A stretch of DNA of 64,000 nucleotides from Diplonema japonicum (lineage: Eukaryota > Euglenozoa > Diplonemea > Diplonemida > Diplonemidae). Under the pieces are notes generated by a model. That model made no database searches. It was given only the letters and a program-made list of their open reading frames with translations, and was not told where the DNA came from. Both the position numbers and the translations under genes were made by a program. Positions 32,646 to 41,884 of the stretch are shown piece by piece. The stretch is taken from contig OZ025677.1 in assembly GCA_964019335.1 (NCBI GenBank), positions 372,001 to 436,000 on the forward strand, given 5' to 3'. How positions within the stretch are numbered: position 1 is the first letter of the stretch; every line of letters begins with the position of its first letter.

Positions 32646-32984
32646 TTTGTTCTTTTTCTTCAAACCTGAAAAATTATTCAAAGAAGAAAAAGAGAAAAAG
32701 AAACATAAGCCAAAAGAAACAGGGATTTGTTGGTCACACGAACTTGCGTCCTAACCCCTGTTAAGAAAGGCTCTGGCGAGCACTCGGTCTAGTGTGGTAG
32801 CTAGCTCCGGGTGCCACAGAGTGGGCTGTGCCATACGCGAGTTTTCCTTGAACTAGGCTTAAGTTAAGCTAATACGTTAGTTGGAGGGCTTGACATTACA
32901 AGATTAAGGTTTCATTAAAATTGGAGAAAAGACAACAACGATGAACCTAGTGTGTCCATCTTGTTGTTCTTTCCTTTTGGGTGC
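32646..32984. other. Intergenic, P450 / acyl-CoA dehydrogenase
   Basis: 340 bp of mixed composition; no supported gene or tRNA. Confidence 0.55.
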
Positions 32985-34271
32985 TTACAACTTGGCTCTG
33001 GGGCCCATGGACGAAAAGTCCCACGTTTTGCCGTCTTCGTAAGCCCTGAGGACCAGCCTCCCGACAGTGGTGATGTGGACCTCGTCAGGACCGTCATAGA
33101 ACCTTGCTGCCCTTGCGTTGCGGTACATCTCCCCGAGTGGTGTGTCATCAGTGAGTCCTGCAGCCCCGTGCACCTGCACTGCTCGATCAAGTACGCGGCA
33201 CAGTGCACGGGCACCCCACGCCTTTACTGCAGCCAGTTCGACTCTTGCATATGTGCCACTGTCCATTTTCTCAGCAGCTGCCATGGTCAGCAGCCTCAAA
33301 GCGGAGATGTCGCAGTACGACTCGTAAACATGTTCCTGCATCAGCTGTTTGGTCCCAAGGTTCCTGCCGCGCAGCTTCCTCGTCACCAACCTGCTGCACA
33401 TCAGGTCGAATGCTCTTTGTGCCTGCCCCAGCCACCTCATGCAGTGAAAGATTCTGCCGGGCCCAAGACGCTCCTGGGCAATCAAAAAGCCCAAACCCCT
33501 CTTCCCTATGAGGTTTGTGACAGGCACCCTCACGTTGTCGTAGATCACTTCGCTGTGGTTGCCGCCGTGTGTGCCCAGCACATGTGTCGAGCGTTGGATG
33601 TTGTACCCAGGAGTGCAGGTGGGAACCAGAATGATGGAGAATGCCAAGTGGGGGTCGGACGGCTTCTGTTCAGTGCGTGCCATGACGCACGTATACTCTG
33701 CGAACCCTGCATTGGTGGTCCACCACTTTCTGCCGTTGATGATCCACTCACTGCGGTCTTCAGACAGCACGGCGCTGGTGGAGATCCCTGTGGGGTCGGA
33801 GGACACGACATCGGGCTCCGTCATCGCGAAGCTCGGGTAAATGTCAGCACTCACTAGTCGCTTGAGGTACTTCTCCTTGATTGCGTTAGAGGCATGGTTG
33901 TGGAGCATAAGGGAGTCCTGCAGAGAGTGTGTTCCCAGAGCGCCTTGGGCCAGCTCGGACCTTCCTTGCACCTCATTGACATAGATGTAGTCCCGAAAGG
34001 GCATCCCCTGACCGCCGATTGATTTCGGGTGGCCTAGCGCCCACAAGCCCTCGGCTTTAGCTTTTGCCTGCAGCTTACTAACCTCGACCATTGCCACCTT
34101 TATCGCCTCTGCTTCCCCGTGTACTTTGAACACCTTGTGCAGCCTATCTTCTAAAGGGTAAACATCATTCTCGACAAATTTCAGCACCTTGTCTCGGATA
34201 GGTTTTACATGTGCGGGGACAGTGAACTTTGCGTCCGTAACCTTTGCTTGCAAGTTCCAAGATGTCGCCAT
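32985..34271 (-). CDS. Acyl-CoA dehydrogenase (ACAD10/11-like), peroxisomal type
   Basis: 428 aa from the ATG at 34271, 6 nt after a CGCACACAG acceptor. It shows the family layout: an N-terminal helical domain (VKPIRDKVLKFVENDVYPLE), the FAD-binding strand block FAMTEPDV...SSDPTGIS, WIINGRKWWTTNAG, and the C-terminal helical domain with ERLGPGRIFHCMRWLGQAQ and QVHGAAGLTDDTPL. The GPDEVH motif is typical of the long-chain ACAD10/ACAD11/FadE branch. It oxidises acyl-CoA to enoyl-CoA, the first step of beta-oxidation, with FAD. The protein ends AKL, an acceptable peroxisomal targeting signal type 1, and has no obvious mitochondrial presequence. A peroxisomal or glycosomal location is inferred. 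Confidence 0.9.
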   Translation of the reverse strand: MATSWNLQAKVTDAKFTVPAHVKPIRDKVLKFVENDVYPLEDRLHKVFKVHGEAEAIKVAMVEVSKLQAKAKAEGLWALGHPKSIGGQGMPFRDYIYVNEVQGRSELAQGALGTHSLQDSLMLHNHASNAIKEKYLKRLVSADIYPSFAMTEPDVVSSDPTGISTSAVLSEDRSEWIINGRKWWTTNAGFAEYTCVMARTEQKPSDPHLAFSIILVPTCTPGYNIQRSTHVLGTHGGNHSEVIYDNVRVPVTNLIGKRGLGFLIAQERLGPGRIFHCMRWLGQAQRAFDLMCSRLVTRKLRGRNLGTKQLMQEHVYESYCDISALRLLTMAAAEKMDSGTYARVELAAVKAWGARALCRVLDRAVQVHGAAGLTDDTPLGEMYRNARAARFYDGPDEVHITTVGRLVLRAYEDGKTWDFSSMGPRAKL

Positions 34272-34485
34272 CGTCTTCTGTGTGCGATGAACGGGACAAC
34301 AAAGAGGGTAATAAGATATCTTTATAAAATAGTTGAATAGAATAACAAAGAAGTAAAGAAATAACGTAAACGAACAACTAAAAAAAAAGGCTAACACGCT
34401 TGCCGACGATTCGACAACGGAGGGTGACTAAAGACCTATCGGATGCAAGAACAACGGAGCTAGGAATATGGCTAGAGGTGATAGG

Positions 34486-37400
34486 CTACGTGGCTTCAAC
34501 TAAGCCGTTCCATTTATCTGATTCGACAGGATCCCCGTCCACGGGGCATGGCTGTAGCGTGTACATGCGCTGCAAGGCGTCGGCCTGTGCCTGGACCACA
34601 GCACGGAGACGAGCGTTTTCGTTTTCGAGGATCTCCACACGCGACTGCACAGTCCGGGTAATAGTGCGTGCTCTAGTCCACGTCCTTCGTCGGACAGTGT
34701 CGGTGGACCCTGGAGTGTCCCTCCACGGGCCTTTGAAAGACGTAGCGTATCTGAACCCGTCTTTGCAGCCAGACAGGTCTTTCACCGCCCAGTCACCCTG
34801 CCACGCCCACCCCGGTGGACACGGAAATCCTTCTTTCTTTCTTGACTGCACTCCTGACTCGTCGCTGAAGGCAGGCGGATCACCCAGTGCCATCGTCATG
34901 GACCACCCTATCATCGGAAACCACCTCTGATTCTCCACAACAGTCACACACCAACCCTTGTCGTCGAATGGGAGGTAGTCATAAAAGGCACGCAGTCCTC
35001 TCTCCAGACCCTGTTCTGTTGCGATCTGCGTGCTGAGCTCCTTGGCTTTCTCAGACATCTCTGGTGTAAGAGCCTGCATCATAGCCTTCGCAAGCAGCTT
35101 CCCTGTAATGCTCTTATAACTGACAGGTGCTGGCCCAACGCCTTGCCGCTCACAGCACCTTCCCCAGAAAGGTTGATCGCCAAAGAAGGGGACTACTACA
35201 GTAGGAACACCTGCGTTTAACCCCGCAGCAGTGGTTCCTGCACCGCCGTGATGGACCACTGCGTTGCAGCGAGGGAACAGCCAGTCGTGCGGACACTTAT
35301 CGAGAAGAAAGATGTGGTCAGGAAGACTGCCCTCATACGATGACCCAAGGTTGGCCCAGCCAGGGGTTATAATGACCCGAAGCTGTGGATATATTTCATG
35401 CACTAAGTCAATTGCCGTGAATACTGCCTTCTCCAAGACTGACACCTCCTGAACTACAATAGAGCCGAACCCGATGTACACAAAGTAGCCATCGGAGGCA
35501 AGAAACCTTGCCAGCTCCGGGCTGGGTGTATAGCTTTCCTTTTCGTTTAGGAACCAAAAACCGGAGATAGAGATGTGCTGTTCCCAATCTGAAGGCCTTG
35601 GTACTATAGCCTCGGAGATGCAGTAGATATGAGGAGTATTAAGGGTATGTTGGATGCCTGCACCGTGTCGTAGCTTATGCAGCCCAATGGCCTCCCTGAA
35701 ATTGTTGATTATGTCGCCCATGCCGAGCCACGTCAGCTCCTCGACGATGCCGTACGACTGTTCGTTGCCGAAAACAGAGACCATTGCCAAAGGGTGGCGG
35801 TAGGCCTTCGTGGGACTCCACGGCATGGTGAAGAAGATCTGGAGCGGGATATGCAAAGCTTCTGCGATATGTGCATGAACAAGGACAGGGGGGTTGCTGA
35901 TAAGTACATCCGAAGACCATGTGCTGGCCTCTGTCCAGGCATGCTGGAACACTTGTGTCATCATAGACCTCTTAGCGCGAACTTCCTCGAGATGTATCGT
36001 GAGCATCGAAGGGTGTTCGACCATGAATTTCATAAGCGCTTCTGGGTCGCCCCCGATGGCCCCGAACTCGATGCCCCTGGATGTTACAAAGGTCTCGAAG
36101 CACGGGTGCGTCACAATTTTGACTGTATGCCCGTCTTGCTTCATCCGTCGAGCCATCGCCACGAAAGGCTGCACGTCTCCCCTCGAGCCCACCACCAGCA
36201 TGCACACCCTGAGACTGGGGCCCTTCCCAGAAAGGTACACGTTATCAGTGATTCTCAGGTGCTTGTCCTCAATGGTACGCAAGTATGCATGCTCGAAAGA
36301 GTGTTTGGATATAGTGTATTCATTGACCCCATGTGTGCTCTTCAAAGCCTCCAGCATGTCAATGAGCTTAGCGAGACCCATGCTGCCATGCACTTTGAAT
36401 TCCACATGCTTTTGATAAAACTCCATTTCTGCACACTCAGGGACAGACTCGACAAGGTGGTCACCAAGGGCGGGTGTTTGCTCACTGCAAGAAACCCGTG
36501 CAGTTACGAAGTAACCTGACGCATGTTGTTCTTTGAGGGCTCCCGTAGAGCCTACGGTCGTCAGGTTTCCTTGTACCATGACCCCCACATCTGTGCATGC
36601 GGCGTCTGCTTCTGTAAGGGAGCACGTTGTCAAGATGATGATGGGTGGGTCAGGTCGGCTGCTGACATCGCCTATAAGCCTCCAAGCTACTCTGCGCATG
36701 TAGGGATCCATAGCAGCCGTCGGTTCATCCAGCACGAGGACCTTAGGTGACCCCATCAGGGCAAGGAGCAGGGCCACAAGCCTCTTTAGACCTCCTGACA
36801 AGCTGTCGCACGTTGCACTGGCATATCCTGCAATACCCGCTTCTGCGAGGAGGCAGCGAACCCCATCGACACTGGCACCTTTTATGTTCCTAAGCTTTGC
36901 ATAATCTAGAAGGACGCGCTCCACAGAAAGTTCAGGAGGCAGAGGGTCTGTCTGAGGTAAGTATCCAACAAGCTTGTGCATCTCCTTGAGCTGAAGCGGG
37001 TGGAGATTCGTCAGGCCATTTAGTGTTACCTCGCCCTGTGATGGAGGAAGCAAGCCGGCTATCATGCGCATTGCGGTGGACTTCCCGGCCCCACTCGGAG
37101 AGATTAACCCGAAGCACATCCCAGGTTTCAGCTTGAGATACATCCCAGACACAGCAACAGTACTGCAGTACACCTTGCGGAGCTGGCGTACGAAAAGGGA
37201 CTTCTTGTCAGTGCCGCTGTTGAGTTCCACGTCACGCATCATGTCTGTCACAGACTTATCGGGGTTAAGGCCAAGTTTCACGGCCTCACCCATGTAGTAC
37301 CCATCTGGACGGGGGAAGCATCTCTTGACGATGTTCTTCAGCTTGTAACTGCTCTCTCCTACCATTAGCATCACGGACCAAAAGACAAGCTGATATATCA

Positions 37401-40400
37401 TCCCCAGAATGTTACCCGAGATTGCTTCCATGGGACCTAATCCTATCTTATGCAGCGCATCGTGCTTGCGCCTGTCCCCATACGCCAGGAAGTACATCAC
37501 AGAATCTGCCATCAATGACAGCGGTGACATGTTCTTCAACACATTATCCCTTTCGTTTTCTAGCCCGATATCTCTGATGAACTGGTTGGCAACTACGTAG
37601 TGGTAGAACACAAAGAATAGTGTCGCATGGGAAGGGCTAGTGAACATGAAGCCCACAGCGTAACCTGATGCGATCACAGCAGGGGAGTAGGCAAGGAAGG
37701 CCGCGAGGAGAGCCATGATAATGTTTTTGTCCCAGAACATATTACTGTACAAGCAGATGAACAATAATGTTACGAGGTTAATGACCATCAAGGCAAGCAC
37801 GTCGCTGAGACCCTTCGCAACATAAAAGGTCGTGTCGTGCACGCCACATAACTGCGACAGATGCCTTGCTCCGTTCTTTCTTTGTGCCACCAGCCACCCG
37901 ACAAAGATCCCACTGCAACTTGACAACGCTGTCAGTAGCAAGGCCGCGAACCCATAGTTCACAACCGCAGCGGGCTCCGGCACGCCAGGGAAGACTCCAA
38001 TCGTGCCTTCAATTATGTCGTGGCCTTGTGCCTTCCTCATCAGATTCCCTACGTACTGCACAGCAAAGGGCACCCCGTAGGACACGCTAGCATTGAACCA
38101 GATGTTCACGGACTGATTGTCAACTACTTCAAACGCAAAGGGCGTGGAGTACAGGATGACGTCTTCAAAAGATCCAGAGTACCTCACCGCGTTCAGCAAC
38201 CCACCGAAAGGCAAGGCTTCTATGAGATCCATGTATTCGTTAGCCCCAGGCCCTCCAACGAAGACAGCAGACGGGTCGGTAGCTGTCATGTTCGGCGAGA
38301 GCAGCACTGGAGCAGGGACAGGATCTTCGTTCCGGTAGGGCGATGAGGTGACCGCACAGAGCAGAGTGAACATAGCAATGAATTGATACACGAAGAACCC
38401 CCGTGAACGCAGGGTGGAGGCCGTCTTTTGCCACGCGATGAACAGTACCTGCTTTGGGATTGACAAGAATTGTGCAGGGCTTGTGAGCAAGGCAGCTTGT
38501 ACCCCCACGCGGCCTCCATTGAACATCTCAAGCAGCGGGATGTCGATTTCGTTTTCGGGCAGGCGGTACCCTACAGCAGTTCCCGTCATCTGATGCCCGG
38601 ACAGTAGCAGATCTTCGAAACTTGCTAAACGAATGGAAAAGGACTCTACATCGAGCACCGCGCACTCCGAAGTGTTCTCCAGGATCTTAAACAGGGGACC
38701 GTACCCTTGTAAGCCTTTTTGCGTCTCCGGAAGTGCGATGCTCAGCTGCCTGCCGGTAGCCGTGTAGTCATAATCGAAGGAGTTCGAGAACCTCCCGACA
38801 ACGCTAAGGATAGGCTCGTTGGGTGTGTGCATGTGGTTCTTGACAATGTCCAAACGTTGCCCATGATTGAACGAGTTCTTGATTTCCGCAATAGTGCCCA
38901 CATTCGCAGGAGGCAGGCAGCCTTCGTACATCACTGCCACAGAATCAGCAAGATACGCCTCATCCATCTGGTGCGTTGTGTACAACACAGTGCAATTCTT
39001 TCTGCTGCTGATTAGCGACCACACCTGCCGTCTGGAGTGCGGGTCCAGACCTGCCGTGGGCTCATCTAGGATAAGGATGGGAGGATCCCCGGCTAGAGCA
39101 AAGGCAACACTGAGCTTTCTCTTCTCGCCGGTTCCCAGGTTCTCAGATCTGTGCGTCAAGTACTTCTTCAGCCCTACCTCCTCGGCTGCCTTTTCTGCTC
39201 TTGCTGCAACTTCATTGTATGGCACTCCTTTCAAAGAGCACGCCAGCCCCAAAATCTCAGCAACTGTGAGGTCCGTCAACGGCAAATTCTGCTGAGGAGA
39301 GAACCCAACCAATCCTTGCCCGCACGCATCGGGCACTTGCAAGCCATATAGCGAGGTCTCACCAGAACACGTGATGCACCCGGTCAGTGCCTTCAGCAGT
39401 GTAGTCTTCCCGGCACCGTTGTGACCAAGCAAAGCAAGTCGCTCGCCACGCGCTACTTTGATATTGATACGTTTCAAGATCTCTCTTCCCTTAATCCTGA
39501 AGAACAGGTTGGAGGCAGCGACACCTGGAGACTCACCAGGGGGCTGCTGCTCGGCCTTTATCGGAAACAGCAACGGGTTCGACTTATACAACGCGCCATA
39601 GATCCAGAAGGTGAGGATGCTGTAGAGGACTATGTCGAAGACCAACATCCCTGCTATGGGGGCTAAGCCAGGGTTGCCACCGATCTCTGCGTCAGCAGGG
39701 TAGTACTTCGTTGACTGCTCATATGAGATGGAGAGCGACCCGAGGCACAACGCAGCGGGAGGGAACAGCGCTACGAACTGCCACCCCACGAAGCAATTGG
39801 AGTCGGGGACGATGCTTTGGGGGCCGTAGTTCTCACAGGTTCCCACAAAGATGCCTGCTCCACCTGTGAAATAATAGATTGCAAAAGAAGCAGCGGTTGC
39901 TGCCACAGTTTCCGTCGGCATGAAGAGCGAAAGGAACCCGCAAAATGATGGCAAGGAGAGCATAAAAACGGACAGAAACAACCATATTCGCACAGCACAG
40001 CCGGGCAAAAGAAGTGAGTCGATTCCCAAAGCGAAGAGGGGTAAGCAGACAAGCTTTGGGCCTAACTCATTGATCAGGAAGGTAGTTAGGTATGCTGCTT
40101 CGGACATGCCATTGGCATCGAGAAAGCCCCTTACGTCGTTGAAGAGGTACCGTCCCGTGCTGAAAAGAGTCCGCACGAAAGGGAGAGTAAAGGTGCCCAT
40201 TATTAGGAAACCGGCAAGAGGTTGTACAAGATAAAGCATGACTCGGCACTGAGCGATCTTCTCTATATCGACGTGCCCAGGGGCGGAGTACCGCGTGATG
40301 TTGATAGACGAAGTGTCGAGAAGGGTGGAAGAGTTGCTGAGGGCAGCCTCCAGCACAAGCTGGAAGAGGAGAAGGGAGTTCTGGAAAAAGGGCTTAGAAG

Positions 40401-40977
40401 CCGTGGACACTTCGCAGTAAGCAGGTGCTCTGAAGAGCTCATGACTGCTACCCTTCGTGTATATAGTGTATGAGGTACGAGATGTGATAACGACTGCCGT
40501 GTTAGTTCGATGTGCAGCACGATACCACCTCTGCCATTGATACCAAGAAACATCAGTTGGATTCACGTAAGAGAGCATTTCTTCCGGCGAGTCCCACACC
40601 CGAAAGCCCAACGTATTGTTCTCTACGTCTCGTATGTCCCGTTTCAGCTTGTTTATCACGTCTTCAACGAGTTCAATATCATGCCCAGTCAGCCACATCT
40701 CGTCATCGTTTTCTTGTTCATTATCTGGCGGTAGCACCGACACGCCAACCTTGCTCGCGTTCTGGTACGTCGGCCATCCTGCATAAAGCGGTAGGTCCTT
40801 CTCCCTCTTCTTCGCGTCTTCTCGCAGGACCGGGATCGTGCAGTACCAGAATAAAAGCAACATCGCAGGAAAGAATAACTCACTAAAAACCAAAGCCCTA
40901 CTCAGCTTCGAGGAACCCCATCTGCGGTGCAGGATCCATACATGCGGGACTTGCTTCACGAACGCACGCCAGCCCAT
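34486..40977 (-). CDS. ABCA lipid transporter fused to sterol glucosyltransferase and dysferlin domains
   Basis: 2163 aa from the ATG at 40977, 9 nt after a TATCCTCAG acceptor. Residues 1-490: TMD1 with a large luminal loop. About 500-720: NBD1 (Walker A GHNGAGKTT, Walker B ILILDEPTAGLD, degenerate signature LGTGEKRK). About 830-1250: TMD2. About 1275-1500: NBD2 (Walker A SPSGAGKST, signature LSGGLKR, Walker B VLVLDEPTAAMD). This is a full-length ABCA-type transporter. About 1590-2005: a family-1 glycosyltransferase closest to sterol 3-beta-glucosyltransferases (VGSRGDVQPF, YIGFGSI, CPHDWLFPRC, VHHGGAGTTAAGLNAGVP). About 2010-2110: DysF-N (ENQRWFPMIGW) and DysF-C (WQGDWAVKD ... VRRRTWTR). The C-terminus is a coiled coil. 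Coupled sterol glucosylation and membrane export is inferred. The frame is uninterrupted, so the fusion is not an artefact of exon joining. Confidence 0.9.
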   Translation of the reverse strand: MGWRAFVKQVPHVWILHRRWGSSKLSRALVFSELFFPAMLLLFWYCTIPVLREDAKKREKDLPLYAGWPTYQNASKVGVSVLPPDNEQENDDEMWLTGHDIELVEDVINKLKRDIRDVENNTLGFRVWDSPEEMLSYVNPTDVSWYQWQRWYRAAHRTNTAVVITSRTSYTIYTKGSSHELFRAPAYCEVSTASKPFFQNSLLLFQLVLEAALSNSSTLLDTSSINITRYSAPGHVDIEKIAQCRVMLYLVQPLAGFLIMGTFTLPFVRTLFSTGRYLFNDVRGFLDANGMSEAAYLTTFLINELGPKLVCLPLFALGIDSLLLPGCAVRIWLFLSVFMLSLPSFCGFLSLFMPTETVAATAASFAIYYFTGGAGIFVGTCENYGPQSIVPDSNCFVGWQFVALFPPAALCLGSLSISYEQSTKYYPADAEIGGNPGLAPIAGMLVFDIVLYSILTFWIYGALYKSNPLLFPIKAEQQPPGESPGVAASNLFFRIKGREILKRINIKVARGERLALLGHNGAGKTTLLKALTGCITCSGETSLYGLQVPDACGQGLVGFSPQQNLPLTDLTVAEILGLACSLKGVPYNEVAARAEKAAEEVGLKKYLTHRSENLGTGEKRKLSVAFALAGDPPILILDEPTAGLDPHSRRQVWSLISSRKNCTVLYTTHQMDEAYLADSVAVMYEGCLPPANVGTIAEIKNSFNHGQRLDIVKNHMHTPNEPILSVVGRFSNSFDYDYTATGRQLSIALPETQKGLQGYGPLFKILENTSECAVLDVESFSIRLASFEDLLLSGHQMTGTAVGYRLPENEIDIPLLEMFNGGRVGVQAALLTSPAQFLSIPKQVLFIAWQKTASTLRSRGFFVYQFIAMFTLLCAVTSSPYRNEDPVPAPVLLSPNMTATDPSAVFVGGPGANEYMDLIEALPFGGLLNAVRYSGSFEDVILYSTPFAFEVVDNQSVNIWFNASVSYGVPFAVQYVGNLMRKAQGHDIIEGTIGVFPGVPEPAAVVNYGFAALLLTALSSCSGIFVGWLVAQRKNGARHLSQLCGVHDTTFYVAKGLSDVLALMVINLVTLLFICLYSNMFWDKNIIMALLAAFLAYSPAVIASGYAVGFMFTSPSHATLFFVFYHYVVANQFIRDIGLENERDNVLKNMSPLSLMADSVMYFLAYGDRRKHDALHKIGLGPMEAISGNILGMIYQLVFWSVMLMVGESSYKLKNIVKRCFPRPDGYYMGEAVKLGLNPDKSVTDMMRDVELNSGTDKKSLFVRQLRKVYCSTVAVSGMYLKLKPGMCFGLISPSGAGKSTAMRMIAGLLPPSQGEVTLNGLTNLHPLQLKEMHKLVGYLPQTDPLPPELSVERVLLDYAKLRNIKGASVDGVRCLLAEAGIAGYASATCDSLSGGLKRLVALLLALMGSPKVLVLDEPTAAMDPYMRRVAWRLIGDVSSRPDPPIIILTTCSLTEADAACTDVGVMVQGNLTTVGSTGALKEQHASGYFVTARVSCSEQTPALGDHLVESVPECAEMEFYQKHVEFKVHGSMGLAKLIDMLEALKSTHGVNEYTISKHSFEHAYLRTIEDKHLRITDNVYLSGKGPSLRVCMLVVGSRGDVQPFVAMARRMKQDGHTVKIVTHPCFETFVTSRGIEFGAIGGDPEALMKFMVEHPSMLTIHLEEVRAKRSMMTQVFQHAWTEASTWSSDVLISNPPVLVHAHIAEALHIPLQIFFTMPWSPTKAYRHPLAMVSVFGNEQSYGIVEELTWLGMGDIINNFREAIGLHKLRHGAGIQHTLNTPHIYCISEAIVPRPSDWEQHISISGFWFLNEKESYTPSPELARFLASDGYFVYIGFGSIVVQEVSVLEKAVFTAIDLVHEIYPQLRVIITPGWANLGSSYEGSLPDHIFLLDKCPHDWLFPRCNAVVHHGGAGTTAAGLNAGVPTVVVPFFGDQPFWGRCCERQGVGPAPVSYKSITGKLLAKAMMQALTPEMSEKAKELSTQIATEQGLERGLRAFYDYLPFDDKGWCVTVVENQRWFPMIGWSMTMALGDPPAFSDESGVQSRKKEGFPCPPGWAWQGDWAVKDLSGCKDGFRYATSFKGPWRDTPGSTDTVRRRTWTRARTITRTVQSRVEILENENARLRAVVQAQADALQRMYTLQPCPVDGDPVESDKWNGLVEAT

Positions 40978-41120
40978 CGAAGCAGTCTGAGGATATGTTC
41001 GGTGAAAAAATACATAAGTTCTGAAAAAGAAATGAAAAAGATACAACAAAAAGAAATCTAATCATCGATGTGAGTCATCGAGTTGTCGAGTCGTTCCACC
41101 TGTACGGTGACAGGATGCTA

Positions 41121-41771
41121 CTACCTGCAGAGATGATTCAAAGGATTCATGCCCACAGGCTTCCCGACAGTGTAAGGCAAGGCAGGTGTCAAGAAGCCTG
41201 AAGGATCCTTGTAAAGATACTCGTCACATGACTGTGGTTGTGGTTGTGGTTGTGGTTGTAATTGTGGTGGTGGCAGTGGTTGAGAACCCGACGGCTCGCT
41301 TCGCCTCCTGCCCCGCGCAGGGTGCGGAGTGTCTATGCGTACTCGGTAGGTAGGTGCTTGAAACTTCTCCTTCGAAGCAACAGGATGAGGTACCTTCGGT
41401 GCCGCCCTTTGAGGTGAATGTGCCCTAGGCCCCCTTCCCGTCTCCATCTTTGCCGGGACCGAAGTAGGCCTCTCACACGTGATGCACTTATCTGTCCTAC
41501 ATATGTGGCATATCCATCTATGCCCCTGTTTCTCCGCTCTGCACCAATCACACCGCCACCCTCTCCTGTACTCACCTTGGTCATAACTTGTCACTTCCAT
41601 CGTGTGCCCATTCAAACAAACCACACCAGCAGGTGTTTTAACCGGCAGCGTTGCAGGCTTCTTCGGAGTTCCCCTCGCCACACTCGAAGATTGCCTCCTC
41701 GGGCTTCGAGGAACCTGCACCACCTTGGGCTTCGTGGGCAACGGTTCCTTTTTACTCCCGCACGTGCCCAT
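41121..41771 (-). CDS. Myristoylated/palmitoylated zinc-binding protein
   Basis: 216 aa. The N-terminus MGTCGSKK is a textbook N-myristoylation site with an adjacent palmitoylatable Cys4, so it is probably on the cytoplasmic face of a membrane or the flagellar membrane. Residues 52-99 carry a Cys/His cluster (Cys52, His56, Cys74, Cys77, His84, Cys88, Cys91, Cys96, Cys99) similar in spacing to ZZ or C1-like zinc binders. The C-terminal half is basic and Pro/Gln-rich with a (PQ)n tract encoded by a GTGGTT-type microsatellite. Only 143 bp separate its stop from the ATG of the next gene. The function is unknown. Confidence 0.7.
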   Translation of the reverse strand: MGTCGSKKEPLPTKPKVVQVPRSPRRQSSSVARGTPKKPATLPVKTPAGVVCLNGHTMEVTSYDQGEYRRGWRCDWCRAEKQGHRWICHICRTDKCITCERPTSVPAKMETGRGPRAHSPQRAAPKVPHPVASKEKFQAPTYRVRIDTPHPARGRRRSEPSGSQPLPPPQLQPQPQPQPQSCDEYLYKDPSGFLTPALPYTVGKPVGMNPLNHLCR

Positions 41772-41884
41772 GTACCCGCTACCCGTCGGGTGGCTTCACT
41801 GTGATGAGCTTCGTAAAAACTGACTAAAAGTACTACTAAAAAAGTAGTAAGGAAATAAGAAATGAATCCGGATCCGGGTATGGT

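Noticed and set aside
41218-41264. GTGGTT microsatellite as a candidate repeat array or CRISPR
   Set aside because: A simple tandem repeat encoding a Pro/Gln tract in the zinc protein; no spacers.
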